Notes: generated by a model not told the origin, from the letters alone. A stretch of DNA of 13,976 nucleotides from CAZMVY01 sp964569765 (GCA_964569765.1 CAZMVY010000126.1:1-13976), one strand, 5' to 3'. Positions 1 to 7,267 are shown, numbered from the stretch's first letter. A program made the numbers and translations.

Positions 1-294
1 TATCGACAACCAGCCCGCCGCCGGCCGACTCCTGAGCCCGGCAGATCGAGCGCCCTTGCGCATGACAGCCGCCCCTCGCAGACGCTGCCGAGGCACCACG
101 CACGACGCCTCCGGCGGTTCCCCGGTGCGGCGACATTGTGAAAGCGTGCGGCGCCGTGTCAAGTCAGCCGGTGCCCCGACCTTCCCCCGGGCGGCGGGGT
201 CGGTCGCCAACGTGCTGACCGGCGCAGTTGCCGCCGCAGCTTTCCGCAGCGGCGCCGTTTCGCAGCATGAGTACGGGTGAAAAGGAAAGGGGGA
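1..294. other. Left-edge intergenic stretch, no gene seen
   Basis: I see no convincing coding region here. Open frames exist on both strands but are Arg/Pro/Ser-rich, lack ribosome binding sites and look like GC-rich noise. The stretch lies downstream of the minus-strand receiver gene that ends at 295. It contains a nested inverted repeat: GTCAGC (163-168) with GCTGAC (214-219) enclosing CCGACC (176-181) with GGTCGG (198-203). No T-run follows on either strand, so it is not a clear intrinsic terminator for the signalling operon, although a structured 3' end is possible. Confidence 0.5.
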
Positions 295-852
295 CTACTC
301 GTCACAACTGGTGGGCTGCATCTCGGCGACCTTACGGGCGAGACGGCCATACGCAGACACAATGTCGCGGCAGATCAGATCGATCCTCTGGTGCAGATCG
401 CGCCGCTCCCGGATGATCCGCCGGGCGACGCGGCGAAGGCGGGTTGTCCGGCGCAGTTCGCGACGGCGGGCACGCTGCGTTCGCGCTACCTGCTCGATCA
501 CATGAGAGAGCCGCGCCAGATCGAACGGCTTGCTGAACAGATCGCGCACACCCAGCCGCATCGCCTCGATCGCGCGTCCTACGGTCGGCTCGTCGGCCAG
601 CACGATCACCGCGCTGTCCATATCTGCATCGGCGCGGACCTCGCGAACGAGCGAGAGACCGTCGCGATCCGGCAGGCACATTTCGGTAATCACGATGTCG
701 GGGGCCTGCTCCGCGTAGGCGCCGAGGGCCTCGCCGCCGGTCGCGAAGCGGGCGACGCGGGCGTCAAGGGCGGACTCCACATGCCCTGCGATCATGTCCG
801 CCAGGTCGTCGTCCGGCTCGACCAGAATGATCTCGATGCACCTGTTCTTCAT
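295..852 (-). CDS. Single-domain receiver protein with Asp-to-Glu phospho-site and Arg-rich C-terminal helix
   Basis: A 185-residue cytoplasmic response-regulator-like protein. Residues 5-122 fit a CheY-type receiver: hydrophobic strand and acidic patch (LVEPDD, 10-15), PDIVITEMCLPDRDG (51-65), and the conserved Lys in SKPFD (K108). The residue at the phospho-acceptor position, four before the conserved Pro, is Glu57 (GAA codon) instead of Asp. The switch Thr/Ser is Ala86 and the second acidic residue is Pro13, so normal phosphotransfer is unlikely. By analogy with Asp-to-Glu substitutions in other receivers, it may be locked in an active-like state. Residues 124-156 are extremely Arg-rich (16 Arg in 33) and predicted helical. 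They are followed by a helical segment around IDLICRDIVSAYGRL. There is no recognised output domain. The ATG at 852 is preferred because GGGAGAGG lies directly upstream; a GTG at 864 would overlap that site. It is the last gene of the signalling cassette, 188 bases after the kinase gene. Confidence 0.85.
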   Translation of the reverse strand: MKNRCIEIILVEPDDDLADMIAGHVESALDARVARFATGGEALGAYAEQAPDIVITEMCLPDRDGLSLVREVRADADMDSAVIVLADEPTVGRAIEAMRLGVRDLFSKPFDLARLSHVIEQVARTQRARRRELRRTTRLRRVARRIIRERRDLHQRIDLICRDIVSAYGRLARKVAEMQPTSCDE

Positions 853-1040
853 TGCCTCTCCCACTGCCGGAGCAGCACCGGGCGCGCAATGTCCGTTCTC
901 AAAGCAGGCCAGAGGGCGCGTCGGCCGCGAGAGCGAGGGGGAGGAGGGAGAAGGCCTCCGCTACCCGTCTGGCCCGGATTCCGCTTCCTGCGCAACCAGC
1001 AAAGAAACCCCGAGGGGGTCGAAGCCGCCGGCCGTACGAC

Positions 1041-3323
1041 CTATCGGCCCGCCGTGCCGTCTGACGCCGCGAATTCGACGAACACCGTCGTGCCCTCCCC
1101 TTCCCGGCTGTCCAACCGCAGGCTACCCCCGTTGATCTCGATCCATCGCACCGCCCGGGACAACCCCAACCCGCGGCCTCGACCGGCCGGACGGTGAGAG
1201 AAGAACGGATCCACCGCACGCTCCAGCGTGTGCGGATCCATGCCCCGGCCGTTGTCCTCGATGCGGATCACGACCCTTTCATCGGTCGGATCCCACTGGC
1301 AGTTTACGACCAGGTGCGGCGTGCGACCCTCCATCGCCTCCGTCGCGTTGCGAATCAACTCGTCGAATGCGGACGTGATCTGCTCAACATCCACCCGGAT
1401 CGTCGGGAGTTCGTCCGATAGCTCCAGCACGAACTGATCGGGCAGCAGCGACGTCCGATCCAGCCACGTATCGCGGAGACGGTCCAGGAATGCGCCCAGC
1501 GCCACGGGCCGCTTCTCCGGCTCTTTCGGCCGGGCGAACTCCATCAACTCCGCAACGATCTGGCTGCACCGCTGCGCCTGCTCAGCCAGTACAGCGGCAA
1601 CGCGCGCCGTAGCCTCGTCGGGCGGCGCGCTCCGGAGCATCTGGGCCCGCCCGGAAATCACCGCGAGCGGGTTGTTCAGTTCGTGGGCGGCGCCGGCCGC
1701 CATCTCGGCAACCATCGCCAGCGACCGGGCACGCGCCGCATCCCGATGCGCCTGCTGGAGCCTCCGATTGATCTCGGACAGGTCTTCGTTGAGCCGCTGC
1801 GCGGTCTGCTGTGCCTCCACGTTGGTCAGCCAGAGGCGGACGGCCCCGATGAGCGCGCCGAGTTCCTCCGCCTCGGCCGCCCAGCGCGAGGCGGACTCGG
1901 CCTCGCCGGCCAGCAGCGCGCCCGCCCGGCATACGCCGTCCTGCACCACAGGGCAGAGCCACGGCAGCAACGTGCCCGTTTCCGCCTGTACGCGTTCCGC
2001 CAGCGCCGGTGCGGCCACCGAGCAGGGGAGAAAACTCGCGCTGCCGTCCACCGTCCCGGCCGCCCAACCCTCCGGCGGCGGAAAAAGCGTGCCGTCCCAG
2101 GCCACGCAGCGCGGGCGCGAACTATCTTGCCCTCCGGCAAACCCTGCGTGCAGAAGCTGCGTGCTCGAAGAGAAGAAGAACACGGCTGCCGCGGGAACCT
2201 CCAGGGCTGTCCGCATCGCTTCGGCGGCCGCCGCGCAAACGTCGCCGAGGCTCACGGCGGAAACCATCCGCCGGTTCATCTCGTTCAGGGCCGCGAAGTA
2301 GCGGCTTCGGACGTTCAGCCGCTGATTCGCGGCCGCCAGACTGGCGTTCGCGCGGCTCAGTTCCTCATTCGCATCCGAAAGCGCACGGATATATACGTCG
2401 TGGCTGCTCAGCCGATCCAGACCGATCAGGTGGGCCCGCTCAGCGATCCGCGAGGCGAGATCCGCCACCACCCGATCGTACTGGGCCCGCCCCAGGCCGA
2501 TCTCGGTCGCCAGCGCCGACGCCGCCGTATCCGGATAGAAATTCCCCGAGTACCCGATTCGTAACTCGCGGGCAAGCCGGTCCGCGAAGTGAACGAGCTT
2601 CACCGCGTCCGGGTGCTGCACGGATGCGGGAAGGGCCGAAGGACTGTGCTGATGCAACCAGATGCACTCGGCCAGCGACGCAGGCAGGTGCCAGCGGCGC
2701 GCCAGCCGGTGCCCGACGACGGTATGATCGATGCCGAGCAACTCCCGCTCCACGTTCGCGATGCAGGCGCGGGCGGCGTTGGTGCGCCGGATGACGCGGT
2801 CGTAGCTCTTGGGCAGGCAGGCGTCAAGCGCAACCTTGCCGATGTCGTGGAGCAGGCCGCACACGAAGGCGTGCTCGGGGTCCACGCGGAGGCTGAGTTG
2901 CTCGGCCGCAAGCTGGGCGGCGCACGCCACGGCCAGACTGTGCTTCCAGAACTCCGTCCGGTCGAACGCGCTCGGCACCGATCCCTCGCGCCGCGCGAAC
3001 GTCTCGAACACTTTGATGGAGAGAACCGCGTTGCGGACGGCCTCGAAACCCAGCAGAACCACCGCCTTCTCAACCGTCGCCACCTCCGACCGGACACCGG
3101 TGCTGGCCCGGCGTGTCAGGGCGAGGATCTTGGCCGTCAGGGACTGATCCGACTCAATGAGCCGGATCACCTGCCGGGCGTTCGAGTCGGAAGCCGTCGT
3201 CAGCTCCAGGACCCGCACGGCCACGGTCGGAAGCGTGGGAAGATCATCCAACTGGGCGAGGATCAGCTCAACGCGTTCCGCCCGCTCTGCCGTCTGCGTC
3301 CGAGGCTCCGCTGCTGAGGTCAT
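1041..3323 (-). CDS. HDOD-domain sensor histidine kinase
   Basis: A 760-residue multidomain signalling kinase, apparently soluble because no membrane segments are visible. Residues about 20-290 form an HDOD domain starting at LPTLPTVAVRVLEL, with the HD signature LLHDIGK (H159-D160) and further His at 128, 200, 205, 224 and 226. A short coiled coil (about 315-340) leads to a GAF-like segment (about 345-500), assigned only from its position and general character. A second coiled coil (503-535) leads into the dimerisation/phospho-acceptor helix AAHELNNPLAVISG with H547. The ATPase domain follows: N-box N669 (ELIRNATEAM), G1 box DNGRGM (690-695), FF at 707-708 and the Gly-rich G2 box (715-721). 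All motifs expected for an active HisKA kinase are present. It begins 18 bases after the HTH-receiver gene ends, so the two are very likely co-transcribed. GGAG lies 11 bases before the ATG. The likely partner is the Asp-containing HTH-receiver protein; signal and HDOD ligand are unknown. Confidence 0.9.
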   Translation of the reverse strand: MTSAAEPRTQTAERAERVELILAQLDDLPTLPTVAVRVLELTTASDSNARQVIRLIESDQSLTAKILALTRRASTGVRSEVATVEKAVVLLGFEAVRNAVLSIKVFETFARREGSVPSAFDRTEFWKHSLAVACAAQLAAEQLSLRVDPEHAFVCGLLHDIGKVALDACLPKSYDRVIRRTNAARACIANVERELLGIDHTVVGHRLARRWHLPASLAECIWLHQHSPSALPASVQHPDAVKLVHFADRLARELRIGYSGNFYPDTAASALATEIGLGRAQYDRVVADLASRIAERAHLIGLDRLSSHDVYIRALSDANEELSRANASLAAANQRLNVRSRYFAALNEMNRRMVSAVSLGDVCAAAAEAMRTALEVPAAAVFFFSSSTQLLHAGFAGGQDSSRPRCVAWDGTLFPPPEGWAAGTVDGSASFLPCSVAAPALAERVQAETGTLLPWLCPVVQDGVCRAGALLAGEAESASRWAAEAEELGALIGAVRLWLTNVEAQQTAQRLNEDLSEINRRLQQAHRDAARARSLAMVAEMAAGAAHELNNPLAVISGRAQMLRSAPPDEATARVAAVLAEQAQRCSQIVAELMEFARPKEPEKRPVALGAFLDRLRDTWLDRTSLLPDQFVLELSDELPTIRVDVEQITSAFDELIRNATEAMEGRTPHLVVNCQWDPTDERVVIRIEDNGRGMDPHTLERAVDPFFSHRPAGRGRGLGLSRAVRWIEINGGSLRLDSREGEGTTVFVEFAASDGTAGR

Positions 3324-3341
3324 CGCGTATCACGCTCCGTC

Positions 3342-3947
3342 TCAGACGTTGATGAGTCGCACCATCCGGGCAAGCAGTTCGTCGATCTGAAACGGCTTCT
3401 GGAGGAAGTCGTCCGCGCCGGCGGCCATCAGCTCGTCGATCTCGTCCTTGTCCACCACACCGCTGATGATGATGATCTTGATATGCTCGAAGGCCGGATT
3501 GCCCCGCAGCGTGCGGCAGACAACGTTCCCGTTGATGTCCGGCAGCTTGAAATCCAGGATGATCACGTCCGGTCGGAACTCGTGGGTCAGCAACCCGGCG
3601 TCGTAGCCGCTGGTCGCGGTACGCACCTCGAACCGCCCGTCACGTTCGAGCAGCTCCACCAGCATCTCCACGATCGCCTCATCGTCGTCCACCACAAGGA
3701 CTCGCTTCTTTCCGGACTCGAGGCTGTCCAGCGGTATCCCGTTCTCCTTCATGAACTGGATGAGACAGTCTCGCGGGATGCGCCGGAACTTCGATCCGGG
3801 GACGCGGAAGCCCTTCAAACGCCCGCTGTCAAAGCAACGGATCACCGTCTGCTGGCTGACCTTGCAGATCTGGGCGACCTCCCCGGTCGTGTAAACATTC
3901 TTCACGCCCGGCATCTCAAGATTCGACGGCAGCTTTGAGGGAGCCAC
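3342..3947 (-). CDS. Response regulator with N-terminal excisionase/MerR-like HTH and C-terminal receiver
   Basis: A 201-residue protein with the DNA-binding domain before the receiver, the reverse of most response regulators. Residues about 17-72 match the excisionase/MerR-like winged HTH pattern: VYTTGEVAQICKVSQQTVIR, then SGRLKGFRVPGSKFRRIP and a closing helix. After a short linker (71-81) comes a canonical receiver: VLVVDDDE (83-90), phospho-acceptor D132 in ILDFKLP, switch Ser162, and K184 in LQKPF. Every catalytic residue is present, so it should accept phosphate from the neighbouring kinase. It presumably regulates transcription. The start is GTG at 3947, supported by GGAGAGG eight bases upstream; an internal ATG at 3914 has no such support. 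It is the first gene of the cassette and lies behind a good promoter (4007-4036) with inverted repeats that could be its own binding sites. Confidence 0.9.
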   Translation of the reverse strand: MAPSKLPSNLEMPGVKNVYTTGEVAQICKVSQQTVIRCFDSGRLKGFRVPGSKFRRIPRDCLIQFMKENGIPLDSLESGKKRVLVVDDDEAIVEMLVELLERDGRFEVRTATSGYDAGLLTHEFRPDVIILDFKLPDINGNVVCRTLRGNPAFEHIKIIIISGVVDKDEIDELMAAGADDFLQKPFQIDELLARMVRLINV

Positions 3948-3966
3948 GGTACGATCCTCTCCGCAA

Positions 3967-4039
3967 AAGTTGACGCAAGCTTCCCAGCTTTTCTATCTTG
4001 CCGGGCAATATACACTTCGTCCCACGCCTACGTCAACTT
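3967..4039. repeat. Inverted repeats bracketing the cassette promoter (candidate operators)
   Basis: On the plus strand AAGTTGACG occurs at 3967-3975 and its exact reverse complement CGTCAACTT at 4031-4039, 55 bases apart. One copy overlaps the -35 box and the other lies in the leader. Between them is a perfect dyad AAGCT-TCCC-AGCTT (3977-3990), just downstream of the expected transcription start. Such spacing would suit binding by a dimeric regulator, possibly the HTH-receiver protein encoded immediately downstream. The TTGAC core also serves the -35 box, so part of the match may be accidental. Confidence 0.45.
4007..4036 (-). promoter_or_regulatory. Sigma70-type promoter of the signalling cassette
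   Basis: On the minus strand, TTGACG (4036-4031) is followed after 18 bases by TATATT (4012-4007). These match the -35 consensus at 5 of 6 positions and the -10 consensus at 5 of 6. Transcription would start near 4000, giving a leader of about 53 bases before the GTG at 3947. It lies between the mnmG stop (4083) and the HTH-receiver gene, so the cassette does not depend on mnmG transcription. Recognition is by eye only. Confidence 0.6.
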
Positions 4040-4082
4040 GACTACTCAGATTGTCGCAGGGGTTTCCTCGCCGGCACAGGCG

Positions 4083-5999
4083 TTACCGGCCGCTCGTGCG
4101 GCATGCCCCGTACAGATAGAGGTGCAGCACCGCTATATCGGCCGGGGAGATCCCGCTGAGGCGGCTCGCCTGGCCCAGCGTCCTGGGCTGGAAGCGGCAA
4201 AGCTTCTCTTTCGCCTCGGCACGCAACGAAGGAATGGCTGAGTAATCAAAACCCTCCGGGATGCGGAGACATTCCGTCTGTCGGAAACGATCGATTTCCC
4301 GGACCTGGCGCGCAATGTACCCGGCATACTTGATCCGTATCTCCACTGCATCCAACACTTCGGGCAGCAGAACCTCGCCGGCGACCCCAAAGTCCGCGAT
4401 CAGTTCTCGGATGCGAACCTCGGGGCGGCGCAGCAGCTCCCTCAGCGCAAAGCCGCCCTGCCGGGACTGGCTCAGCCACGCCTCGATCGCCGCGATCTGC
4501 TCCCGCTTGCGGTTGAACCGCCGCCATCGTTCGTCGTCCACCAGACCGACTCGCCGGCCGATCGGCGTGAGGCGCTCATCCGCATTATCGCTGCGAAGCT
4601 GCAACCGGTATTCGGCCCGCGAGGTGAACATCCGGTAAGGCTCGTCGGGCGGCCGCGTAACGAGATCGTCGATCATGACACCGATGTACGCCTCATCGCG
4701 TCCCAGAACCAGCGGCTCGGTTCCGCGGACCCTCGCGGCGGCGTTCACGCCGGCCAGCAGGCCCTGCGCCGCCGCCTCCTCGTAACCGCTCGTACCGTTG
4801 ATCTGTCCAGCAAGGAAGAGGCCCGCCACGCGCCGGGTTTCGAGCGTCGCCGCGATCTGATCGGTGGGCACCCAGTCGTACTCGACCGCGTACCCGAACT
4901 GCACGATCTCCGCATGTTCAAGCCCGGAAATGGAGTGTACGAGGGCCTCCTGCACATCCCTCGGCAGCGAGGTGGCGATGCCGTTGCAGTAGATGCGCGG
5001 ATCGTCCCGCCCTTCCGGTTCGAGAAAGATCTGATGCCGATCCTTTTCAGCGAAGCGGACGACTTTGTCCTCGATGCTCGGGCAGTACCGCGGCCCACGG
5101 CTCTTGATCTGCCCGCAGTACATCGGCGCCCGGTGAAGGTTCGCCCGGATCAACTCATGCGTCACGCTGTTGGTGTACGTAATCCAGCAGGGGACCTGCG
5201 AACGATCAATGCGATCCGTCATAAACGAGAACGGCCCGGGCGGTTCATCGCCGATCTGCCGTTCGGTCCGGGCATAGTCGATCGTGCTTCCGCGGAGCCG
5301 GGGCGGCGTGCCCGTCTTGAGCCGCCCCAGCCGCAGGCCCAGCGATTGCAGAGACCGGCTCAGAACCTCGGCCGGCGGCTCGCCGATCCGCCCCCCCGGC
5401 GTCTGTTCCGGGCCGCAGTGCAGAAGGCCGCGCAGGAACGTCCCTGTCGTCAGCACGACGGCCGACGCGTGGAGCTCGCGCCCGCCCGCAAGACGAATTC
5501 CGCACACCCGCCGGGCGAGACCCGGATCGTCCGGCTCCGGGTTCCGCGCTCCGGGTTCCGCGTCTTGCGTTGGCCACGGGGGGATCAAGCGGCGGGCGTT
5601 TCGCCCCCCCGGTTCCGTCAGGATCTCCTCGACCACCCCCTCAAACAAATCGAGGTTCGGGGTGGCTTCGAGCAGGCGACGGACCTCGGCCGCGTAGGCC
5701 GCGCGGTCCGCCTGGGCACGAGGCGACCAGACCGCCGGCCCCTTGCCGCGGTTAAGCATGCGGAACTGGATCCCCGTCGCGTCGATCGCCCGGGCCATCA
5801 GCCCGCCAAGGGCGTCGATCTCGCGAACGATCTGGCCCTTGCCCACGCCGCCGATCGCCGGATTGCACGACATCCGCCCAATCGCGTCGAGCGAGATGGT
5901 CACCAGCGCAGTCCGACACCCGAGGCGCGCCGCTGCCCACGCCGCCTCCGCGCCGGCATGCCCTCCGCCGATCACGACGACATCGTATCCTACCCTCAT
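4083..5999 (-). CDS. mnmG: MnmG (GidA), FAD-binding subunit of the tRNA wobble-uridine modification enzyme
   Basis: With MnmE, this protein installs the (carboxymethyl)aminomethyl group on U34 of certain tRNAs, using FAD, NADH and methylene-tetrahydrofolate. The translation from ATG 5999 is 638 residues (E. coli MnmG is 629). It begins MRVGYDVVVIGGGHAGAE, the FAD-binding Rossmann motif, and carries MSCNPAIGGVGKG, LKTGTPPRLRGSTIDY, RGPRYCPSIED with the conserved catalytic-loop Cys (C306), TSGYEEAAAQGLLAG and TSRAEYRL. The C-terminal MnmE-binding region is intact (LSGISPADIAVL). Residues about 129-164 are an extra low-complexity segment not found in typical MnmG, coded by a repeat-rich stretch (5508-5615). 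This insertion accounts for C306 lying 29 residues beyond E. coli C277. Longer starts upstream to 6101 add non-homologous sequence. No strong ribosome binding site is visible. It follows the DUF1611 gene by 111 bases. Confidence 0.95.
   Translation of the reverse strand: MRVGYDVVVIGGGHAGAEAAWAAARLGCRTALVTISLDAIGRMSCNPAIGGVGKGQIVREIDALGGLMARAIDATGIQFRMLNRGKGPAVWSPRAQADRAAYAAEVRRLLEATPNLDLFEGVVEEILTEPGGRNARRLIPPWPTQDAEPGARNPEPDDPGLARRVCGIRLAGGRELHASAVVLTTGTFLRGLLHCGPEQTPGGRIGEPPAEVLSRSLQSLGLRLGRLKTGTPPRLRGSTIDYARTERQIGDEPPGPFSFMTDRIDRSQVPCWITYTNSVTHELIRANLHRAPMYCGQIKSRGPRYCPSIEDKVVRFAEKDRHQIFLEPEGRDDPRIYCNGIATSLPRDVQEALVHSISGLEHAEIVQFGYAVEYDWVPTDQIAATLETRRVAGLFLAGQINGTSGYEEAAAQGLLAGVNAAARVRGTEPLVLGRDEAYIGVMIDDLVTRPPDEPYRMFTSRAEYRLQLRSDNADERLTPIGRRVGLVDDERWRRFNRKREQIAAIEAWLSQSRQGGFALRELLRRPEVRIRELIADFGVAGEVLLPEVLDAVEIRIKYAGYIARQVREIDRFRQTECLRIPEGFDYSAIPSLRAEAKEKLCRFQPRTLGQASRLSGISPADIAVLHLYLYGACRTSGR
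5534..5561. repeat. Perfect tandem duplication of a 14-base unit inside mnmG
   Basis: The plus-strand unit GCTCCGGGTTCCGC occurs at 5534-5547 and again immediately at 5548-5561. Because 14 is not a multiple of three, the two copies are read in different frames and give AEPGARNPEP in MnmG. Nearby, a G-run (5578-5583) and a C-run (5604-5610) form an inverted pair, and a third GGTTCCG follows at 5611-5617. The block lies inside the extra segment of MnmG. Confidence 0.9.
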
Positions 6000-6110
6000 A
6001 CACACACGGCCGAGCAAACCGTATTGTAGCGAGCCCGGCCCGCCCTGTCGGCTCACGTCCGCCTCCCCGACGCCCGCGCGCTTCGCCGTGATCCGCCTCA
6101 CGCCGCCGGC

Positions 6111-7160
6111 CTACAGACCGAGCGCCGATCGGATCGCGGCCAGCAGGGGCTCGACACCGTAGCGGATGGGATCGCTCACCGGCAGGCCGGTCCTCTCGGC
6201 AATCTCGGCCCTGTGGCGGGCAGCCTCCTCGTCGCTCATCCCTGCCGTATTGATTGATACACCCAGGACGCGCGCAGGATGAAGCGGCCTGACCAGGGCC
6301 TCGTTCAGGTGAATCTGCTCCTCGATGGGCGCGATCGGGCAGTCCGGGCGGTCGTTATGGTACTCCCGGCCGGGACGGTGACAGAGAATCATGGCGTCAG
6401 GGCAGGAGCCGTGCAGCAGCGCGAGCGAAACGGCCGAATACGCGGGATGCTCAATGGAGCCCTGGCCCTCGATGAAGCAGATCTGCCGCTCGGCGACCTG
6501 CTCGATGAGTGCCTCAGTCGCCCCGGCGGCGAAATCCGACACGACGGCATCGATCGACGTGCCCCAGCCCTCGATCATGATGCCGGTCTGTCCGGTGGCA
6601 ACGAAGGCGGCATCGAGGCCCGCCCGCTGCGCCGCCGCCCGCAGTTCCAGGCAGGTCGCCATCTTGCCGACGACGCAATCGGTACCGATCGTGAGCACTC
6701 TTCGCACAGGCATGGCGCGGGCACGGCCGAACGAGAGCCTCGTCATGACGCCCGGATCGCGGACATCCCACAACCTCACACCCTGCGCACCGGCCAGCGC
6801 GGCAAGCTCCGGATCCGCCTGCAAGCGGAAATGCAGCCCGCTGATGATGCACAGGCCGGCGCGGATGGCGTCGACCACGTGACGCCGCATCCGTTCGGGC
6901 AACTGCCCGCCCGACGGAGCGATGCCGATCACGAGCGCGTCGGGGCGCAGGGGCATCGCCTCCTGCACGCCGGCCACGATCGGAATCCCCTCGCCGAAAC
7001 CGAGGATGTCCTCGATGGGCCGGCCCGCCGCAACGGAGTCGAGCACGGCGACAACATCCTCGCGACGATACCGGATGATGGACGCCGCCGTCTTGGACGT
7101 GAACACACCCAAGGCGCCTTCCGTGAGAAGAAGCAATCGCCGATACGAGGCCTTCTCCAT
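6111..7160 (-). CDS. DUF1611 family protein (DgcN-like, ATP-binding)
   Basis: A 349-residue protein with the two-part DUF1611 architecture. An N-terminal Rossmann-like region (about 5-150) includes VIGIAPSGGQLPERMR and ISGLHFRL. A C-terminal P-loop-type domain starts at LTIGTDCVVGKMAT (157-169), followed by ATGQTGIMI (188-196), EGQGSIEHPAYSAVSLALLHG (231-251) and CHRPGR (260-265). One characterised member, DgcN, is a D-glutamate N-acetyltransferase usually encoded beside the epimerase-like DgcA. No dgcA-like gene is present here, so the exact substrate is uncertain and I give no symbol. The start at 7160 is chosen because MEKASYRRLLLL begins the conserved region; the open frame extends to 7313 but that part runs through the terminator hairpins of the upstream small gene. 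No clear ribosome binding site is visible. mnmG follows in the same direction. Confidence 0.85.
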   Translation of the reverse strand: MEKASYRRLLLLTEGALGVFTSKTAASIIRYRREDVVAVLDSVAAGRPIEDILGFGEGIPIVAGVQEAMPLRPDALVIGIAPSGGQLPERMRRHVVDAIRAGLCIISGLHFRLQADPELAALAGAQGVRLWDVRDPGVMTRLSFGRARAMPVRRVLTIGTDCVVGKMATCLELRAAAQRAGLDAAFVATGQTGIMIEGWGTSIDAVVSDFAAGATEALIEQVAERQICFIEGQGSIEHPAYSAVSLALLHGSCPDAMILCHRPGREYHNDRPDCPIAPIEEQIHLNEALVRPLHPARVLGVSINTAGMSDEEAARHRAEIAERTGLPVSDPIRYGVEPLLAAIRSALGL

Positions 7161-7191
7161 AGCGGGTTTATCGTAGCAGGCGGCGGGGCGC

Positions 7192-7238
7192 AAAAAAAGC
7201 GATGGAAGATGCCGCCGTGGCGATGAGCATCTTCCATC
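7192..7238 (-). terminator. Intrinsic terminator of the 22-residue peptide gene
   Basis: On the minus strand a perfect 11-base stem, GATGGAAGATG (7238-7228) with CATCTTCCATC (7211-7201) and a 16-base loop, is followed after two bases by seven T residues (7198-7192). This is a textbook rho-independent terminator. It ends transcription of the small gene at 7328-7396 and separates it from the DUF1611 gene that starts at 7160. Confidence 0.85.
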
Positions 7239-7249
7239 TCGTGATGTCC

Positions 7250-7267
7250 AGTCTTCCGTGGAAGACT
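7250..7267. repeat. Second hairpin between the small gene and its terminator
   Basis: AGTCTTCC (7250-7257) and GGAAGACT (7260-7267) form a perfect eight-base inverted repeat with a two-base centre; flanking CC/GG extends it with one mismatch or bulge. It shares the TCTTCC/GGAAGA core with the terminator stem 12 bases away. It has no T-run. It may stabilise the 3' end of the small transcript or belong to a 3'-derived small RNA. Confidence 0.6.

Noticed and set aside
277..1197. Long plus-strand open frame of 306 codons
   Set aside because: Antisense to the receiver and kinase genes, with low-complexity Arg/Pro/His-rich translation and no family motif; a GC-rich shadow frame.
4914..6029. Plus-strand open frame of 371 codons opposite mnmG
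   Set aside because: mnmG is unmistakable on the other strand; this frame has no recognisable domain and no ribosome binding site.
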